Origin: Variovorax sp. PBL-E5 | GTDB lineage: Bacteria; Pseudomonadota; Gammaproteobacteria; Burkholderiales; Burkholderiaceae_C | Assembly: GCF_901827185.1 (NCBI RefSeq) | Contig: NZ_LR594671.1 | Coordinates: forward strand, 2,046,001-2,110,000 | DNA length: 64,000 bases | Reading direction: 5' to 3' | In this document: positions 57,439-64,000 of the stretch, one piece after another | Layout of the letters: each line of letters opens with the position of its first letter | Position numbering within the stretch: position 1 is the stretch's first letter | Notes under the pieces: generated by a model | Told to the model about the DNA's origin: nothing | Databases searched by the model: none | Seen by the model: the letters and a program-made list of their open reading frames with translations, nothing else | Program-made: the position numbers and the translations under genes

Positions 57439-58404
57439 TCAGGTCTTTGTCGTCTCGGCGCTCGCCTTGTCGAGCGCCGCGATGGTGTCGGCATCGAGCT
57501 GCAGGCGCGTGGCCGCCGTCAGCTCGTCGAGTTGCTTCACCGAAGAAGCACTCGCGATCGGCGCCGTGATGCCCGGCCGGGCGATCTGCCATGCCAGCGC
57601 GACCTGGCCCGGCGTCGCGCCGCGCGCGTTGGCGGCGGCATCGAGCGCGCCGAGGATGCGCAGGCCGCGCTCGTTGAGGTACTTCTTCGTCGTGTTGGCG
57701 CCGCGCGCGCTCTTTGCGGCATCGGCCTCGGTGCGGTACTTGCCGGTCAGGAAGCCCGCGGCCAGCGCGTAGAAGTTGATGACGCCGACACCGCGCTCCA
57801 GGCACAGCGGCCCCAGCGCATCCTCGAACACCGCGCGGTCGTAGAGGTTGTAGAGCGGCTGCAGGCTCTCGTAGCGCGGCAGGCCGGTGCGCTCGGCCAG
57901 GTCGAGCGCCTCGGCCAGGCGCGGCGCCGTGTAGTTGGACGCGCCGATCGCGCGCACCTTGCCGGCCTTGATCAGCTCGGCATAGGCGCCGAGCGTGTCT
58001 TCGAGCGGCGTGTCGGCATCGTCGGCGTGCGACTGGTAGAGATCGATGTGGTCGGTCTTCAGCCGCCGCAGCGAGGCCTCGACCTCCTCGCGGATGTAGG
58101 CCGGCGAGAGTCCCTTGCGGCCGTCGCCCATCGCCATGCCGACCTTGGTCGCGAGCACCACGCGGTTGCGCTTGCCGGTCTGCCGAAGCCATTTGCCGAT
58201 GATGGTTTCCGATTCGCCGCCGACATGGCCGGGCACCCAGGCCGAGTAGACGTTGGCGGTATCGACGAAGTTGAAGCCGGCATCGAGCCAGGCATCCAGC
58301 AGCCGGAAGGAGAGAGCCTCGTCGACGGTCCATCCGAAGACGTTGCCGCCGAAGGCGAGGGGCGAGACTTGCAGGCCGGAACGGCCGAGGGGGCGAAGCT
58401 GCAT
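57439..58404 (-). CDS. Aldo/keto reductase
   Basis: 321-residue NADPH-dependent TIM-barrel oxidoreductase (AKR). Catalytic tetrad: Asp near 48 and Tyr near 53 (FVDTANVYSA), Lys near 82 (LATKVG) and His near 122 (YQSHADD). GASNYTAPRL and the C-terminal IASASSVKQLDEL cofactor segment are typical. Cytoplasmic; the substrate is unknown. ATG at 58404 lies 24 bases after the ChrA C-half gene, in the same transcription unit as DUF3237. Confidence 0.93.
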   Translation of the reverse strand: MQLRPLGRSGLQVSPLAFGGNVFGWTVDEALSFRLLDAWLDAGFNFVDTANVYSAWVPGHVGGESETIIGKWLRQTGKRNRVVLATKVGMAMGDGRKGLSPAYIREEVEASLRRLKTDHIDLYQSHADDADTPLEDTLGAYAELIKAGKVRAIGASNYTAPRLAEALDLAERTGLPRYESLQPLYNLYDRAVFEDALGPLCLERGVGVINFYALAAGFLTGKYRTEADAAKSARGANTTKKYLNERGLRILGALDAAANARGATPGQVALAWQIARPGITAPIASASSVKQLDELTAATRLQLDADTIAALDKASAETTKT

Positions 58405-58428
58405 GGTGATGGGGTTCCTCTCGAAAGA

Positions 58429-59028
58429 TCAGACAAAGCCGATGGCGCCGAGCAGCGCGCCCGCGCCCAGCAGCCAGAGCAGATGGAGCCGGGTGCGCCA
58501 CACGATGAATGCCGCGACGCCGGTGAGCAGCCACAGATGCCAGGCCGGCGCGCCGCCCGCGCGGTTGCCCGTGGCCAGCACCCAGCCGGTCGCGACCAGC
58601 AGGCCGACCACGATCGGCGCCATGCCCTGCTTGAAGGCGCGCACGCCGCGCCGGGTGCGGTTGCGATGGGCCCAGCGGGTCGCGATGTAGGTCAGCGTGG
58701 TGCTGGGCACCATGATGCCGATCATCGTGACCGCGAGCCCGAACAGGCCCAGCAGCCAGGCCTGCGGGCCGGCGCCGATGCCGCCGGCGGCATTCAGCCC
58801 GACGTTCCAGCCCAGGAGCGCCACGAACAGCACGTTGGGTCCGGGCGCGGCCTGCGCGATCGCGATCGAAGACGTGAACTGGGCGTCCGTGAGCCAGCCG
58901 TGCTGGCCGACGAGGTAGCGGTTCATGTCGGGCACGGTGGTGATGGCGCCGCTGATCGACAGCAGCGACAGCAGCATGTACTGCGCGAAAAGCGCGAGCC
59001 AGTCCTGCCAGTGCATCACGATCGTCAT
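58429..59028 (-). CDS. Chromate transporter (ChrA) short subunit, second half
   Basis: 199-residue membrane protein of the CHR family, with about six hydrophobic segments and the QAAPGPNVLFVALLGWNVG motif. In the split form of this family two half-size proteins are encoded side by side and act as a pair, usually for chromate/sulfate movement. ATG at 59028 overlaps the stop of the partner gene (ATGA). Confidence 0.87.
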   Translation of the reverse strand: MTIVMHWQDWLALFAQYMLLSLLSISGAITTVPDMNRYLVGQHGWLTDAQFTSSIAIAQAAPGPNVLFVALLGWNVGLNAAGGIGAGPQAWLLGLFGLAVTMIGIMVPSTTLTYIATRWAHRNRTRRGVRAFKQGMAPIVVGLLVATGWVLATGNRAGGAPAWHLWLLTGVAAFIVWRTRLHLLWLLGAGALLGAIGFV

Positions 59029-59621
59029 GGGCCGATCCTTCGCCAGGTCCAGAGGCAGGCCGCGCCGCCCAGCACCAGCAGGATCCAGCCGAGCGGAATG
59101 CGCACGATCGCAACCGCCGCGAACACCAAGGCCACCAGCGCCAGGCACACGCCGAAGCCGAGCGGGTGCCGGCGCATGGCCGGCACCAGTTTGACGCCGG
59201 TGGCCGCAATCAGGCCGCCCGCCACCGCGCCCATGCCGCGCAGGGCACCCGCGACCTGCGCGTTGTCGGCGTAGTGGCTGTAGAGCACGGCGAGCGCCAG
59301 GATCACGCACAGGGGCAGCGTCAGCATGCCGGCCACGGCGGTGACGGCACCGCGTAGTCCGAAGTGGCGGTCGCCGATCATCAGCGCGAGGTTGATCACG
59401 TTCGGCCCCGGCAGGACCTGGGCCACGGCCCAGTCCTCGAGGAATTCATCGGGCGTGAGCCAGCGCTTCTTCTCGACGATCTCGCGCTGCACGACGGCCA
59501 GCACGCCGCCGAAACCCTGCAGGGCCAGCCAGGTGAACGAAAGGAAGAGGTCGCGCAAGGACTCGGGTCGCGGGCGACTGACGGGCGCTGCTGCCGTGGG
59601 GAGGGTGGGAGCCGTCTGCAT
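59025..59621 (-). CDS. Chromate transporter (ChrA) short subunit, first half
   Basis: 198-residue membrane protein: FTWLALQGFGGVLAVVQREIVEKKRWL, then the family motif QVLPGPNVINLALMIGDR and about five to six hydrophobic segments. It is paired with the overlapping downstream half gene; their overlap suggests equal production. Actual chromate resistance is not proven, since sulfate-related roles are also known. Divergent from the BrkB-like gene across 90 bases. Confidence 0.87.
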   Translation of the reverse strand: MQTAPTLPTAAAPVSRPRPESLRDLFLSFTWLALQGFGGVLAVVQREIVEKKRWLTPDEFLEDWAVAQVLPGPNVINLALMIGDRHFGLRGAVTAVAGMLTLPLCVILALAVLYSHYADNAQVAGALRGMGAVAGGLIAATGVKLVPAMRRHPLGFGVCLALVALVFAAVAIVRIPLGWILLVLGGAACLWTWRRIGP

Positions 59622-59711
59622 TGCCGCCGATTATCGCGGCGCCGCGTGACCGGCGACTGCGCGGGGACTCTGCCGACACACGCGGCCTGTGCATGCTGCG
59701 ACACTCGGGCC

Positions 59712-60626
59712 ATGCAGGCACGCGCACTCTACGATCTCTTCAAACAGGCCCTGTCTTCCTGGAAGGCCGACTATGCGCCGAGCATGGGCGCGGCGCTGGC
59801 CTACTACACGGTCTTTTCGGTGGCGCCGCTGCTGCTGATCGTGATCTCGGTGGCCGGCCTCGTGTTCGGCCAGGAAGCGGCGCGCGGCGAGATCATCACG
59901 CAGCTGTCGGGCCTGATGGGCGAGCAGGGCGCGCGGGCGGTGCAGGGCATGCTCGAGGCCGTCAACAAGCCGCGGGAGGGCATCGTCGCGACGGTCGTCG
60001 GCATCGGCCTCCTGCTGCTCGGCGCGACCACGGTGTTCGGTGAACTGCAGGATGCGCTCGACCGCATCTGGCGCGCCCCGGCGCGCGACGAAGGCAAGAG
60101 CCTCTTCAACGTGCTGCGCGTGCGCCTCCTGTCCTTCAGCATGATCATGGGCATCGGCTTCCTGCTGATGGTGTCGCTGGTGGCGAGCGCGGCGCTGGCG
60201 GCGCTCGGCAAGTGGTGGGCGCCGATCTTCGGCGGCTGGGCGATGCTGGCGCAGGCGGTCAACTTCGTCTTCAGCTTCGGCATGGTCACCGTGGGCTTCG
60301 CGATGATCTACAAGATCATGCCGCGCGTGCGGGTGCAGTGGCGCGACGTCTGGGTCGGCGCCGCAGTGACGGCGCTGCTGTTCGCGATCGGCAAGCACCT
60401 GATCGGCCTCTACATCGGCAAGAGCAGCGTCGCCTCGGGCTACGGCGCGGCGGGCTCGCTGGTGGTGGTGCTGGTGTGGGTCTACTACTCGGCGCAGATC
60501 TTCCTGCTGGGCGCCGAGTTCACCTGGGTCTATGCGCACAGCTACGGCTCGCTCAGGCACACCGAGCGGCCCGAGGCGGCGTCGACGCCGACCCGCGGCG
60601 AGCCGCCCGCGAGGCCGGCCGCCTGA
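59712..60626 (+). CDS. YihY/BrkB-family inner membrane protein
   Basis: 304 residues with about six membrane helices; the N-terminal SMGAALAYYTVFSVAPLLLIVISVAGLVFG and the C-terminal GYGAAGSLVVVLVWVYYSAQIFLLGAEFTWVYA are hallmark segments of the family. Formerly called ribonuclease BN, it is now regarded as a membrane protein of uncertain role. ATG at 59712 opens an amphipathic helix (ALYDLFKQALSSW). Stands alone. Confidence 0.9.
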   Translation: MQARALYDLFKQALSSWKADYAPSMGAALAYYTVFSVAPLLLIVISVAGLVFGQEAARGEIITQLSGLMGEQGARAVQGMLEAVNKPREGIVATVVGIGLLLLGATTVFGELQDALDRIWRAPARDEGKSLFNVLRVRLLSFSMIMGIGFLLMVSLVASAALAALGKWWAPIFGGWAMLAQAVNFVFSFGMVTVGFAMIYKIMPRVRVQWRDVWVGAAVTALLFAIGKHLIGLYIGKSSVASGYGAAGSLVVVLVWVYYSAQIFLLGAEFTWVYAHSYGSLRHTERPEAASTPTRGEPPARPAA

Positions 60627-60648
60627 GCGCCGCGCGGCCGGACAACGC

Positions 60649-61968
60649 TCAGCGCTGCGGCATGTCCTTGGTCGAATAGCCCAGGCTCACGGTGGCATCG
60701 TCAGGGATCGCGGGCATGGTCGCATTCCAGTCCTGCCAGGCCTGGCGCATCGCAGCCAGCCGCTCCGGATGCTTCTTGCCCAGGTTGGCGCGCTCGCGCT
60801 CGTCGCCCGGGATGTTGAACAGGTACTCGTTGCCGTCCACCTGCAGGTACTTCCAGTCGCCCTCGCGCAGCGCGCGCTGCCCGCGGTGGTTCATGCGCCA
60901 GTGCAGCGGGCGCGCGAAACGCTTCGTCGCATCGCGCAGCACCGGCATCAGCGACACGCCGTCCAGCGGATAGCCCGCATCGGGCGCCACCCCCGCCGCA
61001 TCCAGCAGCGTGGCCGACCAGTCCATCGTCATGCAGAGCTGCGCGCTCTGGCCGCCGCGTGCGATCACCTGGGGCCAGTGCGCGATCCACGGCACGCGGA
61101 TGCCGCCCTCGGTCAGGTCCATCTTGCCGCCCACCAGCGGCCAGTTGTCCGAGAAGCGCTCGCCGCCGTTGTCGCTGGTGAAGACCACCAGCGTGTCTTC
61201 GGCGATACCGTGCTTCTGGAGCGCTGCCATGATCCAGCCGATGCCCTCGTCCATGTGATGGATCATGCGCCGGTAGGTATGGATGTTGCCCCCGGCCAGG
61301 TCGAACAGGTTGTCCTTGATGGCCGGCGCCTTGGCCGCATCCTCGCGCGTCTCCCACGGCCAGTGCGGTGCGGTGTAGTGCAGGCTCAGGAAGAAGGGGG
61401 CTTGCTGCTGCGCCATGCGCTCGACGTAGTCCACCGCGCGGCGCGATAGCAGGTCGGTGAGGTAGCCGTCTTCCTGCTTGTCCTCCTCGCCGGACCACAG
61501 GTCGTGGCGGCCGGAAGAATCGCAGTGGGTGAAGTAATCCACGCCGCCCGACATCGGGCCGAAGAACTCCTCGTAGCCCGAGCGCAAGGGGCCGAAGGCC
61601 GGCGGAAAGCCCAGGTGCCACTTGCCGATGAGGGCGGTGCGGTAGCCCGCGTCGCGCAGCAGCGAGGGCAGGGTGGGATGCGCAGGCGGCAGGCCCAGCG
61701 ACGTGCTGCCGCGGCTCTTGCTGTTGATCGGCTCCTCGGCCGCGCCGCGCAGGCGGTACTGGTAGCGCGCGGTCATGAGGGCGAAGCGCGTGGGCGAGCA
61801 CACGGGCGAATTGGCATAGCCCTGCGTGAACTGGATGCCGTTGGCGGCCAGGCCGTCGAGCACGGGGGAGACGGGGCCGAAGGCCGCATCGCGGCCGCCG
61901 TAGCAGCCCAGGTCCGCGAAGCCGAGGTCGTCGGCCACGATGAAGATCAGGTTGGGACGCTGAGACAT
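60649..61968 (-). CDS. Sulfatase without signal peptide
   Basis: 439-residue type I sulfatase: metal ligands Asp13/Asp14 (VADDLG), formylglycine motif Cys57-Ser-Pro-Thr-Arg61 within NSPVCSPTRFALMTA, GKWHLG and TSDNGG. Cys57 must be converted to formylglycine for activity. There is no signal peptide, so it would act in the cytoplasm on an imported sulfate ester. It lies ten bases downstream of a Bug protein gene on the same strand, so they are probably cotranscribed. Confidence 0.93.
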   Translation of the reverse strand: MSQRPNLIFIVADDLGFADLGCYGGRDAAFGPVSPVLDGLAANGIQFTQGYANSPVCSPTRFALMTARYQYRLRGAAEEPINSKSRGSTSLGLPPAHPTLPSLLRDAGYRTALIGKWHLGFPPAFGPLRSGYEEFFGPMSGGVDYFTHCDSSGRHDLWSGEEDKQEDGYLTDLLSRRAVDYVERMAQQQAPFFLSLHYTAPHWPWETREDAAKAPAIKDNLFDLAGGNIHTYRRMIHHMDEGIGWIMAALQKHGIAEDTLVVFTSDNGGERFSDNWPLVGGKMDLTEGGIRVPWIAHWPQVIARGGQSAQLCMTMDWSATLLDAAGVAPDAGYPLDGVSLMPVLRDATKRFARPLHWRMNHRGQRALREGDWKYLQVDGNEYLFNIPGDERERANLGKKHPERLAAMRQAWQDWNATMPAIPDDATVSLGYSTKDMPQR

Positions 61969-61978
61969 GAGGCGCGAC

Positions 61979-62977
61979 TCAATCGGCTTTCATGCCGGTG
62001 GATTTGACGATCTTCCCATAGCGCACGCTGTTGGCCGCGAGACGGTCGGATGCGGCCTGCCCGGTCTCGCCGAGCGCCACCATGTCGAGGCTCGCCAGGC
62101 GGCTCTTGAGTTCCGGCGTCGCCAGCGCCGTCTGCAGGGCGCGGCGCAATGTCTCGACCACCGGCTCGGGCGTCGCGGCCGGCACCATCGCCATGTAGAG
62201 CACTTCGAACTCGAGGTTCTTGAGACCGAGTTCGCCGACCGTGGGCACGTCGGGCAGCAGCGGCGATCGCTGGCTGCCGGTGACGGCCAGCGGCTTCGCC
62301 TTGCCGCTCTGCACCTGCGGAAACAACCCCGGCGTGGCGAGGATGCCCGCCTGCACTTCGTTCGACAGCAAGGCCAGCACGGCCGGCGCGTTGCCCTTGT
62401 AGGGCACGTGCGTGATCTTGGCGCCGGTCGCCTGCGCGAAGATCTCTGCCGCGATGTGGCCGGGGCTGCCGTTGCCGGCGGAGGCGAAGGTGACATCCTG
62501 CGTCTTGGCGCGGGCCACGAAGTCCGGCAGCGTCTTGACGCCGAGCGAAGGATTGACGCCGAAGGTCAGGCCCGAGGAGCTGAAGATCATCAGCGGCTTC
62601 AGGTCCTTCGGGGCGAAGGGCATGGACGCATAGAGGTGCGGATTGATGGTGACGGTGGTGTCGATGGTCAGCAGCACCGTGTAGCCGTCGGCCGGGCTCT
62701 TGGCGACGGCGTCCGCGCCGATGTTGCCGCCGGCGCCGGGACGATTTTCGACGACGAAGGGCTGCTTGAGTTCCTTGTTCAGCGGTACGGCCAGCGCGCG
62801 CCCAAGGATGTCGAGCGGACCGCCCGGCGGGAAGTTGGTGATGAACTTGACCGGCTTCGAGGGATAGGCGGCGTCGGCGCGGGCCGCGCCGGCGCCCAGG
62901 CTGCCGACGATGAAGGCCGCGCAGGCCAGCAGGCTGAAGAGGCGCTGGGGGCCGCGCAGGGAAGAGGGATGGGTCAT
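61979..62977 (-). CDS. Tripartite tricarboxylate transporter (Bug) solute-binding protein
   Basis: 332 residues: signal peptide ending near GAARADA (about 35), then the Bug fold with VKFITNFPPGGPLDILGRAL, VVENRPGAGGNIGADAVAK and VPYKGNAPAVLALLSNEVQAG. ATG at 62977 with GGAG before it. It precedes the sulfatase and is divergent from a LysR-type regulator, so the three form a regulated cassette. The ligand may be a sulfated organic acid, which is inferred only from context. Confidence 0.91.
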   Translation of the reverse strand: MTHPSSLRGPQRLFSLLACAAFIVGSLGAGAARADAAYPSKPVKFITNFPPGGPLDILGRALAVPLNKELKQPFVVENRPGAGGNIGADAVAKSPADGYTVLLTIDTTVTINPHLYASMPFAPKDLKPLMIFSSSGLTFGVNPSLGVKTLPDFVARAKTQDVTFASAGNGSPGHIAAEIFAQATGAKITHVPYKGNAPAVLALLSNEVQAGILATPGLFPQVQSGKAKPLAVTGSQRSPLLPDVPTVGELGLKNLEFEVLYMAMVPAATPEPVVETLRRALQTALATPELKSRLASLDMVALGETGQAASDRLAANSVRYGKIVKSTGMKAD

Positions 62978-63152
62978 GCGGGAGTCTCCGGGATCGATGG
63001 CCTGCCATGGCGAACGGGCGTCGTCGCGGCGACGTGCAGGCCACGGCACTTTAGAAGCTCGGCGGTGACGGCACAACTGAAAGCTGTTCTGCCTGCTATT
63101 CCTGCTTGTTATATTTGAAATCCTCATTCCAAGGGCCACGGATTTTCCAGCC
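62978..63152. promoter_or_regulatory. Divergent region between the Bug gene and the LysR gene
   Basis: 175 bases. The right part (63085-63125) is A+T-rich, with TTGTTATATTTGAAATCC, and is where a LysR binding site and promoters are expected. I could not fix hexamers with confidence; the left part is G+C-rich with nothing distinctive. Confidence 0.35.
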
Positions 63153-64000
63153 ATGAACTTTGCTCGCCTCAAGCTGCGCCATCTGCAGTGCCTCGCCATG
63201 GTGGCGCAGGAACGCAATCTGGTCCGCGCAGCCAAGGCGATGGCGCTCACGCAGCCCGCGGTCTCCAAGACCATCGCCGAGCTCGAGGACATCGTGGGCC
63301 GCCGGCTCCTGGTGCGGCGGCGCCGCGGCGTCGATCTGACGCCGGCCGGCGAGGTGCTGGTCCAGCATGCGGTGGCCACCTTGCGCGGGCTGCGCGAAGG
63401 ATTGTCGCTGGCGCTGGACCAGCCGGAGGTCGATCAGATCCAGGTCGCGGTCGGTGCCTTGCCGAACATGGCGGCGGGCTTGCTGCCGGCGGCCGTCGCG
63501 TCGCTGACCGCATCGGAGCCCGCGCTGCGCGTGCGCGTCGTCAGCGGAACCAATGCGCAATTGATGACGCAGCTGCGGCAGGGCGAGATCGACCTCGTGC
63601 TCGGCCGGCTCGCGCAGGCTTCGGCCATGGTCGACCTGGCCTTCGAGCAGCTCTACAGCGAACCGCTGCTGCTGGTTGCGCGCCCCGCGCATCCGCTCGC
63701 CGCACTGCGCCGTCCGGCGCTCGATGCGCTGGCGGATTTTCCGCTGGTGGTGCCGGTCCACGGCACGCTCATCCGCGATACCACCGACGCCTTCCTGCTC
63801 GCGCGCGGCACGGCGCCGCCCCGGTGCGTCATCGAGGCCACCGACACCAGCTTCGTGCTGGGCCTGCTCCAGCGGACCGACGCCATCTGGTTCGCGCCCC
63901 AGGGCGCCGTCGATGCCGCACTGGCGCGCGGCGAGTTGTGCCGCCTGGCTTTCGATACCGCCAGCACGGAAGGTCCGGTCGGACTGACGACGCGCCGCGC
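63153..64000 (+). CDS. LysR-type transcriptional regulator (PcaQ/GbpR-like), 3' end cut
   Basis: The frame is open from ATG at 63153 to the window edge (282 residues), so the end is missing. N-terminal helix-turn-helix domain (LRHLQCLAMVAQERNLVRAAKAMALTQPAVS) followed by the effector domain with QIQVAVGALPNMAAGLLPAAV and GEIDLVLGRL. The Val-Arg-Ala-Ala-Lys start and QPAVSKTIAELE pattern are like the PcaQ/GbpR group. It is divergent from Bug-sulfatase and presumably controls that unit. Confidence 0.9.
   Translation, partial: MNFARLKLRHLQCLAMVAQERNLVRAAKAMALTQPAVSKTIAELEDIVGRRLLVRRRRGVDLTPAGEVLVQHAVATLRGLREGLSLALDQPEVDQIQVAVGALPNMAAGLLPAAVASLTASEPALRVRVVSGTNAQLMTQLRQGEIDLVLGRLAQASAMVDLAFEQLYSEPLLLVARPAHPLAALRRPALDALADFPLVVPVHGTLIRDTTDAFLLARGTAPPRCVIEATDTSFVLGLLQRTDAIWFAPQGAVDAALARGELCRLAFDTASTEGPVGLTTRR

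Overview
The window is high-GC, gene-dense DNA from a betaproteobacterium of the order Burkholderiales. The Comamonadaceae, and Variovorax in particular, are the best match. This rests on gene order (aceE-aceF-lpdA with a lipoyl-tagged E3; rlmN-pilW-rodZ-ispG-hisS-yfgM-bamB-der-hfq-hflX-hflK-hflC-hisZ-purA), on many Bug/TTT-type solute-binding proteins, and on two palindromic repeats of a kind I associate with that family. I see no tRNA, rRNA, CRISPR array, insertion sequence, integrase or phage gene. The window starts inside aceE and ends inside a LysR-type regulator gene.

Layout. (1) 1-5.6 kb: pyruvate dehydrogenase operon, aceE (3' part)-aceF-[proteasome-like Ntn hydrolase]-lpdA. The three downstream genes are joined by ATGA start/stop overlaps and the operon ends at a clear intrinsic terminator. 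(2) 5.6-14.2 kb: mixed accessory genes. These are an NlpC/P60 peptidase that may be leaderless, an AT-rich patch with a wrecked PQQ sugar dehydrogenase, a lipoprotein hydrolase, an enzyme resembling 4-hydroxybutyryl-CoA dehydratase that lacks two cluster ligands, a divergent isochorismatase-like hydrolase, and a two-gene unit of a TRAP-type binding protein overlapping a GGDEF/EAL protein. (3) 14.4-16.3 kb: prpE. (4) 16.4-23.9 kb: 2-oxoglutarate dehydrogenase operon sucA-sucB-lpdA, followed closely by zapE and a coiled-coil periplasmic protein. (5) 23.9-31.2 kb: PP2C phosphatase, DinG-like helicase, bamD, divergent rluD, and scpB-rluB. (6) 31.3-47.4 kb: the conserved housekeeping block ndk to purA, covering nucleotide balance, rRNA modification, pilus and cell-shape factors, isoprenoid and histidine functions, outer-membrane assembly, ribosome biogenesis, Hfq and HflX/K/C. 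(7) 47.4-51.7 kb: a phosphoribosyltransferase, metC-like lyase, small lysine-rich protein, tesA divergent from a ybbA-like ATPase, and rlmB. (8) 51.7-64 kb: accessory catabolic DNA. It holds a LysR-controlled operon (metal-dependent hydrolase, SDR, Bug protein, carboxymuconolactone decarboxylase-like protein, DUF4286-like protein), a minus-strand set (split ChrA, aldo/keto reductase, DUF3237), a BrkB/YihY membrane protein, and a LysR-Bug-sulfatase cassette.

The central theme is 2-oxoacid oxidation: both large dehydrogenase complexes lie within 22 kb, each with its own E3. The observations I find most worth following are the proteasome-like peptidase embedded in the PDH operon, the dehydratase-like enzyme with a rebuilt cofactor site, the periplasmic binding protein coupled to c-di-GMP turnover, the two uncharacterised LysR/Bug catabolic modules, and a repeat-type palindrome that has become coding sequence in an aceF linker.
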